A stretch of DNA of 64,000 nt from assembly GCF_902809835.1 (NCBI RefSeq), contig NZ_CADDWM010000013.1, forward strand, positions 218,793 through 282,792, read 5' to 3'. Source of the stretch: Agromyces sp. Marseille-P2726. GTDB lineage: Bacteria; Actinomycetota; Actinomycetes; Actinomycetales; Microbacteriaceae. The position numbers were made by a program, and so were the translations under genes. The notes beneath the pieces were generated by a model, which made no database searches, was not told where the DNA came from, and saw nothing but the letters and a program-made list of their open reading frames with translations. Every line of letters starts with the position of its first letter. Position 1 is the stretch's first letter. Below, in pieces: positions 50,101 through 58,628 of the stretch.

Positions 50101-50136
50101 CGAACGCCCGGTCCCAACACGAGGACCGGGCGTTCG
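50101..50136 (+). terminator. Strong stem-loop terminator of clpC
   Basis: CGAACGCCCGGTCC (50101-50114) and GGACCGGGCGTTCG (50123-50136), a perfect 14-bp stem with an 8-base loop, 61 bases after the clpC stop. Confidence 0.8.
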
Positions 50137-50242
50137 TCGTGCAGGCCATCAGATACCTGGCCGCTCGCGGCCCGGCCGGAATCGTGGAAGACTGCGCCGC
50201 GGGAGCAAGGTGGCTCCCAATGATGCAGTTCTTGGGGGGAAC

Positions 50243-50554
50243 ATGTACTGCGCACGCGTGATGTACCGCACGACCGACGAGCCGTTCGATCACGAGTACT
50301 ACGTGTCGAAGCACGTGCCGCGCTTCGTCGAGTTGCTCGGCGACCGCTGCCTGCGCCTGGAGGTGCAAACACCGACCCAGACTCCGGAATCGGCGCCCGC
50401 CGAATACGCCGCTGTTGCGTACGTCTGGCTCGACTCCCCGGATGCGATCGGACAGACGTTGGCCGAACACGGCGACGAGATCCTCGGCGACATCCCGAAT
50501 TTCACCCAGTCGACCCCTGAGGTCGATTACTGGAATGTGACCGCCGCTCGCTGA
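50243..50554 (+). CDS. EthD-domain protein
   Basis: 103 aa. YCARVMYRTTDEPFDHEYYVSKHVPRFVELLGD... and YAAVAYVWLDSPDAIGQTLAEHGDEILGDIPNFT show the EthD dimeric ferredoxin-like barrel (HxPxF near the N-terminus, AxxxPxF near the end). Small cytoplasmic protein of oxidative degradation pathways; exact role unknown. ATG 50243 has GGGGGGA in front. Confidence 0.82.
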   Translation: MYCARVMYRTTDEPFDHEYYVSKHVPRFVELLGDRCLRLEVQTPTQTPESAPAEYAAVAYVWLDSPDAIGQTLAEHGDEILGDIPNFTQSTPEVDYWNVTAAR

Positions 50555-50576
50555 TCGCGACGACGGCTCGGCCTGA

Positions 50577-51017
50577 CTACGCTGGCTCGGTCTCCATGCC
50601 CATCGCGGTCGTGCCGTCGGAGAGTACCGGCGAAATGAGGCCGAAGACGTTGTGGTCGGGGTCGAGCAGGTACCCGCCCCGGCCGATTCCAGGCCAGTCA
50701 GTAGCGGGAAGCGCCTCGGTGGCGCCCAGTTCGATGCCTCGCCGCATCAGGCCGTCGACGTCGTCGACTCCGATCACGATGTTGCAACCGTTCACTGGCG
50801 CACCGACCTCGGGCGCGGGGCCCTCGCGCTTGGTGAGCCCTCCGTTGATGCCCATGCCCGGTTGGCCGGCATTGTCGATGGCGCCCTCGCCCGTTTCGAT
50901 CACCCAATAGGTGTCGCCGTACTGCGTGAACTTCCAGCCGAGCAGCTCGCTGTAGAAGTCGACGAGCCGCTGCGGCTCGGATGCGTGGATCTCGAAGTGC
51001 ACGACGAGGTTCGCCAT
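50577..51017 (-). CDS. VOC-family (glyoxalase-like) protein
   Basis: 146 aa. A two-module betaalphabetabetabeta fold: VVHFEIHASEPQRLVDFYSELLGWKFTQYG and GCNIVIGVDDVDGLMRRGIELGA, ending GGYLLDPDHNVFGLISP with the usual D-P-x-x-N-x-F metal-side motif. Candidate metal sites H7 and late acidic residues. Members include dioxygenases, resistance proteins and glyoxalases; not assignable here. GGGAGG before the ATG. Confidence 0.85.
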   Translation of the reverse strand: MANLVVHFEIHASEPQRLVDFYSELLGWKFTQYGDTYWVIETGEGAIDNAGQPGMGINGGLTKREGPAPEVGAPVNGCNIVIGVDDVDGLMRRGIELGATEALPATDWPGIGRGGYLLDPDHNVFGLISPVLSDGTTAMGMETEPA

Positions 51018-51124
51018 GGTGATTCCTCCCTGGTCACGGATGCCGCACACGGTACGCCGCCCCGGCGACATTCGCGACCCGCGAGCCGGCGCCCGCGCCG
51101 GAGAAGTTCGCGTCGCGGCATGGA

Positions 51125-51148
51125 GTGCCGAAGTGCCGAAGTGCCGAA
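51125..51148. repeat. Three tandem copies of GTGCCGAA
   Basis: Exact 8-base unit repeated three times at 51125-51148, then a degenerate fourth (GTACC). Intergenic microsatellite between the VOC and methyltransferase genes. Confidence 0.85.
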
Positions 51149-51199
51149 GTACCGCGACCTCGAGAACGGAACTGCAGCTCGCCGACCGCGAGGAGGCGC

Positions 51200-51859
51200 T
51201 CACTGAACCCGACGGGCGAGCAGCGTCGAGTCCTCGATCTCGACCGTTGTGCCGTCGCGAACCACCGTGCGCGGACGCTGCTCGATCACGAGCGCCTCGA
51301 AGTCGTCGGGTAGGGCGGGCAACAGCTCCGCGGCGAGGAACAGCGCGTTGTGACGGCTCGCGGCGAGATGCGAGAACGCCTCCGAGGGCGCGTGGCCGAC
51401 CACGAGGAGATGGCCGCCCGGCGCGACGGCCGAGGCCAGTCGGCGGGTCACATCGACCATTCCGCCGCCGGGCGGATGCAGGAAGTGCGTCGTCACGAGG
51501 TCGTACGAACGCCCCTCGGCGGCGAAGGTACGCGCGTCGACCTGCCACCATTCGGTGCGATCGGCGACCCCCGCCGCTTCCGCGTTGCGGGCTGCCCGGG
51601 CGAGACCGTTGGCGGAGAAGTCGGCACCCGTCACCCGCCAGCCGTGGCGGGCCAGCCAGATCACGTCGCCACCCTCGCCGCATCCGACGTCGAGCGCCGT
51701 GCCAGGTCTCAGCCGGGATGCCTCCGCCACGAGCTGCGGATTCGGCTTGCCGCTCCACACCGTCTCCTCGCCCGAGTACCGCTCGTCCCACGCCGGTGGC
51801 TCGAACAGATCCGTGGAAGCGGCATCCGTTTCGCTGGGCCGGTGTTCGTGATGAGCCAT
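51200..51859 (-). CDS. Class I SAM-dependent methyltransferase
   Basis: 219 aa. Motif I ALDVGCGEGGDVIWLA, WWQVDARTF, YDLVTTHFLHPPGG (motif IV region) and LLVVGHAPSEAF. Has the WDERYSGEETVWSGKPNPQLV start common to the tellurite/thiol-type methyltransferase group. Substrate unknown. ATG 51859 with AAAGGAAG ahead; a longer frame to 51958 has no ribosome site. Confidence 0.87.
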   Translation of the reverse strand: MAHHEHRPSETDAASTDLFEPPAWDERYSGEETVWSGKPNPQLVAEASRLRPGTALDVGCGEGGDVIWLARHGWRVTGADFSANGLARAARNAEAAGVADRTEWWQVDARTFAAEGRSYDLVTTHFLHPPGGGMVDVTRRLASAVAPGGHLLVVGHAPSEAFSHLAASRHNALFLAAELLPALPDDFEALVIEQRPRTVVRDGTTVEIEDSTLLARRVQ

Positions 51860-52031
51860 CGAGGTGCTTCCTTTCCGCCGGTCGATGACGACGGTACGGA
51901 TGCCGCGCGCCATCCGCACACTCGATTGCCGTTTCGGCAATGGGCTCGGCGCTCGCAAGGTTCAGGGCTGCCACGGAGAACACGAGAACTCCTCAGGTCT
52001 AGCATCGAGGCGGAACCGTGAGGTGCAGGCC

Positions 52032-52919
52032 ATGTCAGCAGGACGAGGCGAGCGCGAGCAGCCGAACGACACCGGCGGGAGGACGAACCCGCGACCCCCG
52101 GTCTGGCGCCGAGCCGGTGTGTGGGCCGGAGGCGTGGCGGCGGCGGCGCTCGCGACGGTCCTGGCCGGAACCGTCACTCAGGGCTTCGGATTGCTCCACG
52201 ATCTGGTGATCATTCAGGGCGATCCCGTCAAGGTCCGGATCGACGCCGAGAACCCCGTGGAGGACGTGGTCCTCTCGTCGAATGCGACGCTGTCGGCCGA
52301 CGAACTCGCCAGGCTCGCCGACCTGCCCGTGGAGGAGCAGGTCGCGTGGCTCCAGGACCAGAAGCAGGCCACCGTCGCTGGGACGCGCACGTTCACGCTG
52401 TACCTGAAGGGCAACCGTGCCGGCACGGTTCGCGTCACCGACCTGACATCTTCGGAGGAGTGCGTCCCGATCCCCGGCGGCACGCTGGTGCGGATGGTGC
52501 CCGGCCGTGGCGCCGGCGTCGATTCCGACATCGTGCATATCGATGTCGGCGAAGGCTCCTCCGATGCCTACCAGGCCGATGCAAGCGGCACGAAGAAGAA
52601 CTACTTCCCCGACCGCACGATCACCCTCGCTCGCGACGAGGAGTTTCCGCTGGTCGTTCACCTCGTTCCCGATTTCAGCGGGTCGATCTGCAACGTGCGG
52701 CTGAAGATGACGGTTTGGGACGGGAATGTCGAACACCACCAGTCCGTCCCCGACGAGGGCGACGACCCGTTCGTCGTCATGTCGATCGAGCTCGAGGAGA
52801 ACGAGAGCAAGTACGGCGCCGTCTACCTGGGCGGCGCGATCTGCCGTCAGTACGTGCGCGCGACGCCGAACTGGAGCATGAGCCCGCCCTGCGGCGACGG
52901 CAACTTCGCCGAGTGGTGA
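52032..52919 (+). CDS. Exported or membrane-anchored protein of unknown function
   Basis: 295 aa. Charged N-terminus, one TM helix or uncleaved signal (VWAGGVAAAALATVLAGTV, about residues 29-48), then about 240 residues outside with four cysteines (EECVP, SGSICNVRL, GGAICRQYV, PPCGDG) that may form two disulfides. The middle part TFTLYLKGNRAGTVRVTDL to KMTVWDG looks like a beta-sandwich. No family recognised. Monocistronic; the ribosome site is GGTGCAGG. Confidence 0.6.
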   Translation: MSAGRGEREQPNDTGGRTNPRPPVWRRAGVWAGGVAAAALATVLAGTVTQGFGLLHDLVIIQGDPVKVRIDAENPVEDVVLSSNATLSADELARLADLPVEEQVAWLQDQKQATVAGTRTFTLYLKGNRAGTVRVTDLTSSEECVPIPGGTLVRMVPGRGAGVDSDIVHIDVGEGSSDAYQADASGTKKNYFPDRTITLARDEEFPLVVHLVPDFSGSICNVRLKMTVWDGNVEHHQSVPDEGDDPFVVMSIELEENESKYGAVYLGGAICRQYVRATPNWSMSPPCGDGNFAEW

Positions 52920-53027
52920 GACGGCGCTCCCGGACTGGTGGCCGAGGCTGATCGCTCGACCACATCGAGCAGGCATCGAGCAGGAATCGAGAAGCGGGCG
53001 TCGGCGCACGTCAATAGCGTGGGGGTC

Positions 53028-53807
53028 ATGAACGCAAGCGACCTGAAGACCATCACGTCCATCGACTCCATCACCCTCGAGGCAGACGACCCCGAGGCTG
53101 CGCAGCGGTTCTACTCCGAGGCGTTCGGGCTCGACTCACGGGTGCGAACGGTGGCGACGGATGCCCCGAGCTCCGGATTCCGGGGCTACACCGTGTCGCT
53201 CGTCACCTCGCAACCGGCCAACGTGCGGGCGCTGTTCGACGCGGCCGTCGCCGCCGGTGCCTCCGTCGTGAAGCCTGTCGAGAAGTCCCTCTGGGGTGCC
53301 GGAGGCGTCGTGCAGGCGCCCGACGGCGCCATCTGGCAGCTGGCGACCTCGTCGAAGAAGGACACCGCCGAGGCATCCCGCGACTTCGACGACATCGTGG
53401 TGCTGCTGGCGGCCGAAGACGTCGGCGCGAGCAAGAAGTTCTACGGCCAGCGTGGCCTCGCCGTCGCGAAGGGCTTCGGCAGCTACGTCGACTTCGCGAC
53501 CCCCTCGAGCCCCATCGGCCTCGGCCTGTACAAGCGGCGCGCGCTCGCCAAGGCTGCGGGTGTCCCGCCCGAGGGCAGCGGCTCCCACCGGATCCGGATC
53601 AACTCGGATGGCGGGACGTTCACCGATCCTGATGGGTTCGAGTGGTCTCGATACGCGTCGCCCTCGGGGGCGCTCCTCGACCAGCGGAGTGCAGTTACAC
53701 GGGCGGGGTGCCGCCGGCCGCCGGGCCCGCGATCGTGTCGGCGTGCCGGTGCACGACGCGCCACGCGCCGTCGTCGCGCCGGTACACCTGCGTGGCGCGC
53801 AACGTGA
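53028..53807 (+). CDS. VOC-family protein with a repeat-derived C-terminal extension
   Basis: 259 aa. Two glyoxalase-like modules: SIDSITLEADDPEAAQRFYSEAFGL and DFDDIVVLLAAEDVGASKKFYGQRGL, with TDPDGFEW (about 199-206) the normal end of such proteins. From 53644 the frame runs into a REP-like repeat and then about 40 codons of Arg/Ala-rich sequence antisense to the next gene. The functional protein is about 205 residues; the tail is best explained by repeat insertion over the original stop. VOC substrate unknown. Confidence 0.7.
   Translation: MNASDLKTITSIDSITLEADDPEAAQRFYSEAFGLDSRVRTVATDAPSSGFRGYTVSLVTSQPANVRALFDAAVAAGASVVKPVEKSLWGAGGVVQAPDGAIWQLATSSKKDTAEASRDFDDIVVLLAAEDVGASKKFYGQRGLAVAKGFGSYVDFATPSSPIGLGLYKRRALAKAAGVPPEGSGSHRIRINSDGGTFTDPDGFEWSRYASPSGALLDQRSAVTRAGCRRPPGPRSCRRAGARRATRRRRAGTPAWRAT
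53644..53682. repeat. REP-like palindrome at the 3' end of the VOC gene
   Basis: Starts GGTCTCGATACGCGTCG and ends GGCGCTCCTCGACC, with a short CCCTCGGGGG centre. Same family as the clpC elements, reversed orientation. Confidence 0.75.
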
Positions 53808-54120
53808 ACGTGCGCGGCTCGCCGTCGATCGACGCCGAGACGCGTTCGTAGCCCACGGTGTACGCGAGGTCGCCGACGACGTCGAACGAGATGAGCTCGA
53901 ACGCATAGTCGGTGCACTCCGAGAAGCTTGTGACGAGCACCTCGAACGCCTCCACGAGCTCGGCTCGGCCCACCGCGTTCCGCCAGGCGCCGAGCACGCT
54001 CACGGGCTCGGCCTGCGCCCAGATCTCGCGGCGCGGGCCGTCGTCGCCGTCGAACATCGCACGCTCGGCCTCGACGAGATCGCTCTCGACCCAGGCCAGG
54101 AACTCCTCACGGTCACTCAT
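53695..54120 (-). CDS. SnoaL-like / DUF4440 (NTF2-fold) protein
   Basis: 141 aa. FLAWVESDLVEAERAMFDGDD..., AFEVLVTSFSECTDYAFELISFDVVGDLAYTVGYERVSASIDGEPRTFTLRATQVYRRDDGAWRVVHRHAD is the calcium/calmodulin-kinase-II-association/SnoaL_3 type. Small dimeric protein, function unknown. Overlaps the antisense tail of the VOC gene by 113 bases; the SnoaL gene has the conserved protein, so the tail is the artefact. Confidence 0.85.
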   Translation of the reverse strand: MSDREEFLAWVESDLVEAERAMFDGDDGPRREIWAQAEPVSVLGAWRNAVGRAELVEAFEVLVTSFSECTDYAFELISFDVVGDLAYTVGYERVSASIDGEPRTFTLRATQVYRRDDGAWRVVHRHADTIAGPAAGGTPPV

Positions 54121-54205
54121 GCGTTCAGGATGCCGCGGGACGGCGTCGGCCACAATCGCAACCTTGCCGCGGTCGATGCCCGGGGGGCGCTGCTACCATC
54201 CGCTG

Positions 54206-55549
54206 GTGCGCACTCTCCGCCGGACGATCGCCGTCGTCGCCGTCCTCGTCCTCGTGCTCATCGCGGCGTTCACCGGCGTGTACCTGCAGCAGCAGCCGAT
54301 CCTGCTCACCGGAACCGGATACGCCGCCCACAATGCGTGCGCCGTCACCGAGGTCGCCGGGCGCGACGACCCCGCGTCCGATCTGCCGTCGAACCCGCTC
54401 GTGCCCTACCTCCGGGTCGATGGTGCGGGCGATCCGACGACCGCGAGCCTGCTCGGGGCGCTCGCGCGCCAGCGGGCGTGGTTCACCGAGGGGTTCGGGT
54501 GCACGCTCGCCCGTGAGCGTCCCGACCTCGGCGCGGCATCCGTCATCGAAGCCGGAGCCAACCCGCTCACCGACGCACCCCCGCCATCACCGAACCCCGC
54601 CCTCCAGGCGGCGATGGCGGGCGCCTTCGGCGACAACCTGCCCGAAGGACGTGCCGAGAACCTCGGCACGCGCGCGGTCGTGATCCTCGAAGACGGCGAG
54701 CTCGTCGCCGAACGATACGCCGATGGCTTCGACGCCGAGACACCCCAGCTCGGCTGGTCGATGTCGAAGAGCGTCGCCAACCTGCTGACCGGCGTGCTCG
54801 TCGAGCAGGGTGTCGTGTCGCTCGACGATGATCACCTGCGTCCCGAGTGGACCGATGATCGCGCCGACATCACCGTCGAGCAGCTGCTGCGCATGACGAG
54901 CGGCCTGGAATGGGACGAGACGTACGACCTCGGCACGCCGATCACGCGGATGCTCTACCTCGAGGAGGACATGGGTTCCTACGTCGCGAGCCTCCCGCTC
55001 GAGCATGAGCCCGGCACGGCGCAGGAGTACTCGAGCGGCAACACGAACCTGCTCTGCTCCGTGCTCGCCGAGCGCACCGGTCTCGGCGCCGACCTGCCCC
55101 GGCAGCTGCTGCTCGAGCCGCTCGGGCTCACGTCGGCCACGTTCGAACCGGATGCCGCGGGCACGCCGGTCTGCTCGTCGTACCTGTGGGCGACTCCGCG
55201 TGACTGGGCCGCGATCGGGCAGTTCGCCCTGCAGGACGGCGAGTGGCGCGGCGAGCAGCTGCTGCCCGCCGACTGGATGGACCGTTCCGTCGAGATCCTG
55301 CCCGACATCGAGCCGACCGACGTGCCCGGCTACGGCATGGGCTGGCGCGGCAACCTGCTCCCCGACGGCAACCTGCGCTGGCCCGAGCTCCCCGAGGACA
55401 CCTTCGACGCCAGCGGACACGACGGGCAGAAGATGCTCGTGGTGCCGTCCGAAGGTCTCGTCGTCGTGCGCATGGGGTTCACGCCGGCCGAGAATGCCGA
55501 CGCGTCGATCGTGCAGCTCGTGGAGGACGCCATCGCCGCGCTCGGCTGA
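54206..55549 (+). CDS. Membrane-anchored serine hydrolase (beta-lactamase fold)
   Basis: 447 aa from GTG 54206. One N-terminal TM helix (IAVVAVLVLVLIAAFTGVYL), then an extracytoplasmic serine hydrolase of the EstB/6-aminohexanoate-hydrolase-like class: S185-M-S-K188 (SxxK) in GWSMSKSVANLLTG, MTSGLEWDE, YSSGNTNLL in place of YxN, and ASGHDGQKMLVVPSEGLVVVRMG near the C-terminus. Probable esterase or amide hydrolase on the outer face. Confidence 0.88.
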   Translation: MRTLRRTIAVVAVLVLVLIAAFTGVYLQQQPILLTGTGYAAHNACAVTEVAGRDDPASDLPSNPLVPYLRVDGAGDPTTASLLGALARQRAWFTEGFGCTLARERPDLGAASVIEAGANPLTDAPPPSPNPALQAAMAGAFGDNLPEGRAENLGTRAVVILEDGELVAERYADGFDAETPQLGWSMSKSVANLLTGVLVEQGVVSLDDDHLRPEWTDDRADITVEQLLRMTSGLEWDETYDLGTPITRMLYLEEDMGSYVASLPLEHEPGTAQEYSSGNTNLLCSVLAERTGLGADLPRQLLLEPLGLTSATFEPDAAGTPVCSSYLWATPRDWAAIGQFALQDGEWRGEQLLPADWMDRSVEILPDIEPTDVPGYGMGWRGNLLPDGNLRWPELPEDTFDASGHDGQKMLVVPSEGLVVVRMGFTPAENADASIVQLVEDAIAALG

Positions 55550-55570
55550 GCGTGCGCCGGTTCACCCGCC

Positions 55571-55634
55571 GTGACGACCCTTTGACGGCTCACGGCCGTT
55601 TGCGCGCGTCCTCCACCCGGCAAAAGGTCGTCAC
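55571..55634. repeat. 64-bp interrupted palindrome
   Basis: Outer arms GTGACGACCCTTTG (55571-55584) and CAAAAGGTCGTCAC (55621-55634) pair with one mismatch; an inner ACGGC/GCCGT pair lies near 55585-55600. Could be a small non-autonomous mobile element or a bidirectional terminator; it is between co-directional genes. Confidence 0.6.
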
Positions 55635-55672
55635 GCTGGGCCGAGATCGCCAGATTGCCGTAGTCTCACGTG

Positions 55673-56305
55673 ATGGCGGCCCCAGCGAGCGAGAAGTACG
55701 ACCTCAAGCGCGCCCACCGCGCGCTGTACGCGCCATCGGCCCGCGACTTCACCATCGTCGAGGTGCCGCCGATGCGGTACCTCGCGATCGACGGGCACGG
55801 CGACCCGAACACGTCGCGCGACTATGCGGCCGCGCTGGAGGCGCTCTTCGGCGTGGCGCACACCCTGAAGTTCCGGAGCAAGAAGGAACTCGGTCGCGAC
55901 TTCGTGGTCGCGCCGCTCGAGGCGCTCTGGCGGGCCGACGATCCCGTCGTGTTCGCGACGGGGGAGAAGAGCGCCTGGAGCTGGACCGCCCTCATCGCGC
56001 AGCCCGAGTGGATCGACGAGCCGCTCGTCGCCGACGCGGTGGCCGCCGTGCGCGCCAAGGGCGAGAACCCCGCGCTCGAGCTGCTGCGCCTCCACGAGCT
56101 GCACGAGGGGACCTCCGCGCAGATCCTGCACGTCGGCTCATACGACGACGAGGCTCCCACCCTGGCCCGCCTTCACCACGAATGGATGCCGCAGCACGGC
56201 CTCACGTTCAACGGCGCCCATCACGAGATCTACCTGAACGACGCGCGCCGCACCGCGCCCGAGAAGCTCCGCACCGTGCTGCGACAGCCGGTGCGACCCG
56301 CCTGA
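55673..56305 (+). CDS. GyrI-like (small-molecule-binding) domain protein
   Basis: 210 aa. FTIVEVPPMRYLAIDGHGDPNTSRDYAAALEALFGVAHTLKF, KSAWSWTALIAQPEWI, QILHVGSYDDEAPTLARLHHEWMPQHGLTFNGAHHEIYLNDARRTAPEKLRTVLRQPV is the stand-alone GyrI-like family. Such domains bind hydrophobic ligands, and some hydrolyse cyclopropanoid toxins. ATG 55673 follows an in-frame GTG. Confidence 0.87.
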   Translation: MAAPASEKYDLKRAHRALYAPSARDFTIVEVPPMRYLAIDGHGDPNTSRDYAAALEALFGVAHTLKFRSKKELGRDFVVAPLEALWRADDPVVFATGEKSAWSWTALIAQPEWIDEPLVADAVAAVRAKGENPALELLRLHELHEGTSAQILHVGSYDDEAPTLARLHHEWMPQHGLTFNGAHHEIYLNDARRTAPEKLRTVLRQPVRPA

Positions 56306-56314
56306 TCGCGCCGC

Positions 56315-56533
56315 TCAGCGATCGCTGCCCGACGCGGGGTCCTCGTCGGTGATGACGCCCGTCGGCGGGCTCTCGCGAACGGTGTGCGTCGAGCCGAGCG
56401 ACGCGGCCAGTTCGCGACCCGCGTCGATCGCCTCCTCGCGGCTCGCGTAGCTCTGCGACAGTCCGGGCGCGCCTTCGACTCGGTTCTCCCACTGTCCGCG
56501 GTTCGATCGGGTCTCCACGTCGTTGTCGGCCAT
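56315..56533 (-). CDS. DUF2188 domain protein
   Basis: 72 aa. WENRVEGAPGLSQSYASREEAIDAGRELA...HTVRESPPTGVITDED follows the DUF2188 consensus of short acidic proteins. No known function; often stress-associated by annotation. Nine bases from the convergent GyrI-like stop. Confidence 0.8.
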   Translation of the reverse strand: MADNDVETRSNRGQWENRVEGAPGLSQSYASREEAIDAGRELAASLGSTHTVRESPPTGVITDEDPASGSDR

Positions 56534-56623
56534 GTGCGCTGCCTTCCGTTCGCTGCGTCTCGGGTCCGCTCGCGACGATACGCCGCCGTGCCGAGTCGCC
56601 GCACCCGGTTGACCTGCAGGGCC

Positions 56624-57586
56624 TCAGCGGCGGCTCGCGGCATCCGACAGCCGAGCATCGTGGCGAGCGCGCTCGAGCGTCGTCGCGATGCCCTCGGCGT
56701 ACGGCGTCGGCGAAAGGCCGAACGTGCGCTCGAACGCCGAGGAATCGAACACGTACGGAGCCATGTACTGGTAGGCCAGCTCGAGGCTCTCGCGGGCGGC
56801 CGGCACGAAGATCGCACCGATCCGCATCATCGCCATCGACATGGTGCGGGTGCGGCCCGCGCCGCCGCCGGTCGCGAGCTCGAGGTACTCCTCACCCGTG
56901 AGCGCCGGGGCCGCCGTCGGCAGGTGCCAGGTGCGTCCCTTCGCGCGGTCGTCGGTGCCGAGCACGGCGAGCGCCGCGCCGATGTCGGGCGTGTAGGTCA
57001 TGGAGTGCGGTTGCCCGGCATCGAACAGCCAGGTCGGCGGCTTGCCGCGCGCGACCGGATCGATCGCGAACATGTTGAACGCGCTCGTCGACGCGCCGGG
57101 TCCGTAGAAGTCGGCGCTGCGGGCGATCGTCACCGTGAGGCCGCGATCCCGTTCGGCGTCGGCGAGCAGCTGGAGCAGCCCGGCGCGGATTCGACCCTTG
57201 CGGCTGCTCGGCCGGATGGGCGTCGACTCGGTCATCGGCCGGCCGTGCAGGTCGCCGTAGGCGTAGACGTTGTCGAAGTACACGAGGTGCGTGCCCGAGG
57301 CGGTGCACGCGTCGATGACATTGCGGATGACGCGTGGCCAGTCACGCTGCCAGACGCGCGTCGAGTAGGGCAGTCCGACCGTCAGGTAGGCGACGTCGGC
57401 GCCCTCGACGGCGTGCATCGCCGGGCCGGCCTCACGGAGGTCGGCGGTGCGGTGCTCGGCACCGGGTCGCTCCGGATCCGCGGCGGCGCGCGAGACGGTG
57501 CGAACGGTCTGCCCTGCGTTTCGGAGCGCCGTCACGGTCTCGCGGCCGACGACTCCGGTGCTTCCCAGTACGGCATGGAGGGTCAT
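56624..57586 (-). CDS. NAD-dependent epimerase/dehydratase-family protein
   Basis: 320 aa. Extended SDR with VLGSTGVVGRETV (GxxGxxG), DVAYLTVGLPY, YFDNVYAYGD (YxxxK is not intact: the usual Lys position is altered), ARSADFYGPGA. NmrA-like or epimerase-like reductase; the altered active site leaves catalysis uncertain. Second gene of an operon, its ATG overlapping the MerR stop (ATGA), with AAGGGA as ribosome site. Confidence 0.82.
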   Translation of the reverse strand: MTLHAVLGSTGVVGRETVTALRNAGQTVRTVSRAAADPERPGAEHRTADLREAGPAMHAVEGADVAYLTVGLPYSTRVWQRDWPRVIRNVIDACTASGTHLVYFDNVYAYGDLHGRPMTESTPIRPSSRKGRIRAGLLQLLADAERDRGLTVTIARSADFYGPGASTSAFNMFAIDPVARGKPPTWLFDAGQPHSMTYTPDIGAALAVLGTDDRAKGRTWHLPTAAPALTGEEYLELATGGGAGRTRTMSMAMMRIGAIFVPAARESLELAYQYMAPYVFDSSAFERTFGLSPTPYAEGIATTLERARHDARLSDAASRR

Positions 57587-58275
57587 TTCGGGTCCCTTCG
57601 CTGTGGCTGTCGGGCGCCGGAAGGTCGGGCGTCGGCGCGCGGTTCGGCGACCGGGAACAGTTCCTCGGTCGCGGACTCCTGGGCGAGACGCCTGAGCCCG
57701 GCGATGAGGGCGTCGCCGAGCACGGTGCCCACGATCATGAGCTCGGCGATGAGGTCTGCGCTCTCGCGATCGCGCAGGGCCCCGAGGTCGGCGTGGGCGA
57801 TGGTGTCGGCCGCCGCGGCATAGGCCGCGAGATAGGCGTCGGATGGCTCGTAGCCGATTGCCGCCAGGTCGTCGAGCACGCGCGCGCTGATCTCGAACCC
57901 GGGGTTCTCGGGTGACGTGTGCCACGAGTTGCGGGCCGCAACTCGGGCGATCCGCTCGCGAGCTGCCTCGGATGCCGCGGCCCGCGACGAGCCATCGCGG
58001 CCGACGCCGAGCGCGTGCTGTGCGGCCTCGAAGGTGTGCGCGAGCGAGCTGTTCTCGTCGTCGAGCGTCGCGAGCACCCGCTTCGCCGCGGCGATCGAGA
58101 GACCGCCGGTGTCGAGCAGGGCGCGCACGAGTCGAACGCGCTGCACGTGCGAGTCGTCGTACGACGTCTGGTTGCCGCTCAGTCGCTCGCCCTCGCGCAA
58201 CAGGCCCTCCCTGAGGAAGTACTTCAGGGTCGAGACGGGAGCGCCGCTGCGTCGGCTCAGCTCGGAGATCCGCAC
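57583..58275 (-). CDS. MerR-family transcriptional regulator
   Basis: 230 aa from GTG 58275. MerR HTH (MRISELSRRSGAPVSTLKYFLREGLL, then RVRLVRALLDTGGLSIAAAKRVL) at 1-70, followed by a 130-residue C-terminal domain of TipAS/TetR-like helical type (ENPGFEISARVLDDLAAIGYEPSDAYLAAY). Regulates itself and the epimerase gene overlapping its end, probably through palindromes at 58281-58301. Confidence 0.9.
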   Translation of the reverse strand: MRISELSRRSGAPVSTLKYFLREGLLREGERLSGNQTSYDDSHVQRVRLVRALLDTGGLSIAAAKRVLATLDDENSSLAHTFEAAQHALGVGRDGSSRAAASEAARERIARVAARNSWHTSPENPGFEISARVLDDLAAIGYEPSDAYLAAYAAAADTIAHADLGALRDRESADLIAELMIVGTVLGDALIAGLRRLAQESATEELFPVAEPRADARPSGARQPQRRDPK

Positions 58276-58280
58276 GCACT

Positions 58281-58301
58281 GATAGTAACACTATCGATAG
58301 T
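58281..58301 (-). promoter_or_regulatory. Overlapping palindromes upstream of the MerR gene
   Basis: GATAGT-AAC-ACTATC (58281-58295) overlaps the 12-bp perfect palindrome ACTATCGATAGT (58290-58301), only 6 bases before the GTG. Fits MerR-type operator architecture, AT-rich within GC-rich DNA. Confidence 0.7.
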
Positions 58302-58346
58302 ACGAGTACCAGTGCGGCGCCTGAGCTGCGCCCGCACCCGGGCTCG

Positions 58347-58562
58347 TCAGGCGGCCTGCGAACTCGGCCCGACGCGCACGCGACTGATCGCGTCGGGCGC
58401 GGCGGTGAATCGGCCGGCGACGCCGTCGGCGTTGAGGTAGTGCACACGGATGCCGCGGCCGACCCGCGCGACCTTGGTGATCTCGTACTCACGACCGGAG
58501 GCGCTGACGAGCGTGTCGCCCACCTGCAGGTGGCGCGTCTGCCGCAGCTCGATGACCTCCAT
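58347..58562 (-). CDS. Small protein of unknown function
   Basis: 71 aa. VIELRQTRHLQVGDTLVSASGREYEITKVARVGRGIRVHYLNADGVAGRFTAAPDAISRVRV has a small beta-barrel (SH3/KOW-like) look. No family recognised. Divergent from the NYN protein gene with 66 bases between starts. Confidence 0.55.
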   Translation of the reverse strand: MEVIELRQTRHLQVGDTLVSASGREYEITKVARVGRGIRVHYLNADGVAGRFTAAPDAISRVRVGPSSQAA

Positions 58563-58628
58563 AGTGAGAGTGTCTCAGCACCCACCGACATTCCACCGCG
58601 CGAGCGAGGCTGTGGGTACGCTGACCCG

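Noticed and set aside
47367..50372. Minus-strand open frame of about 1001 codons
   Set aside because: Exact antisense of clpC; composition Arg/Gly/Leu-rich without motifs.
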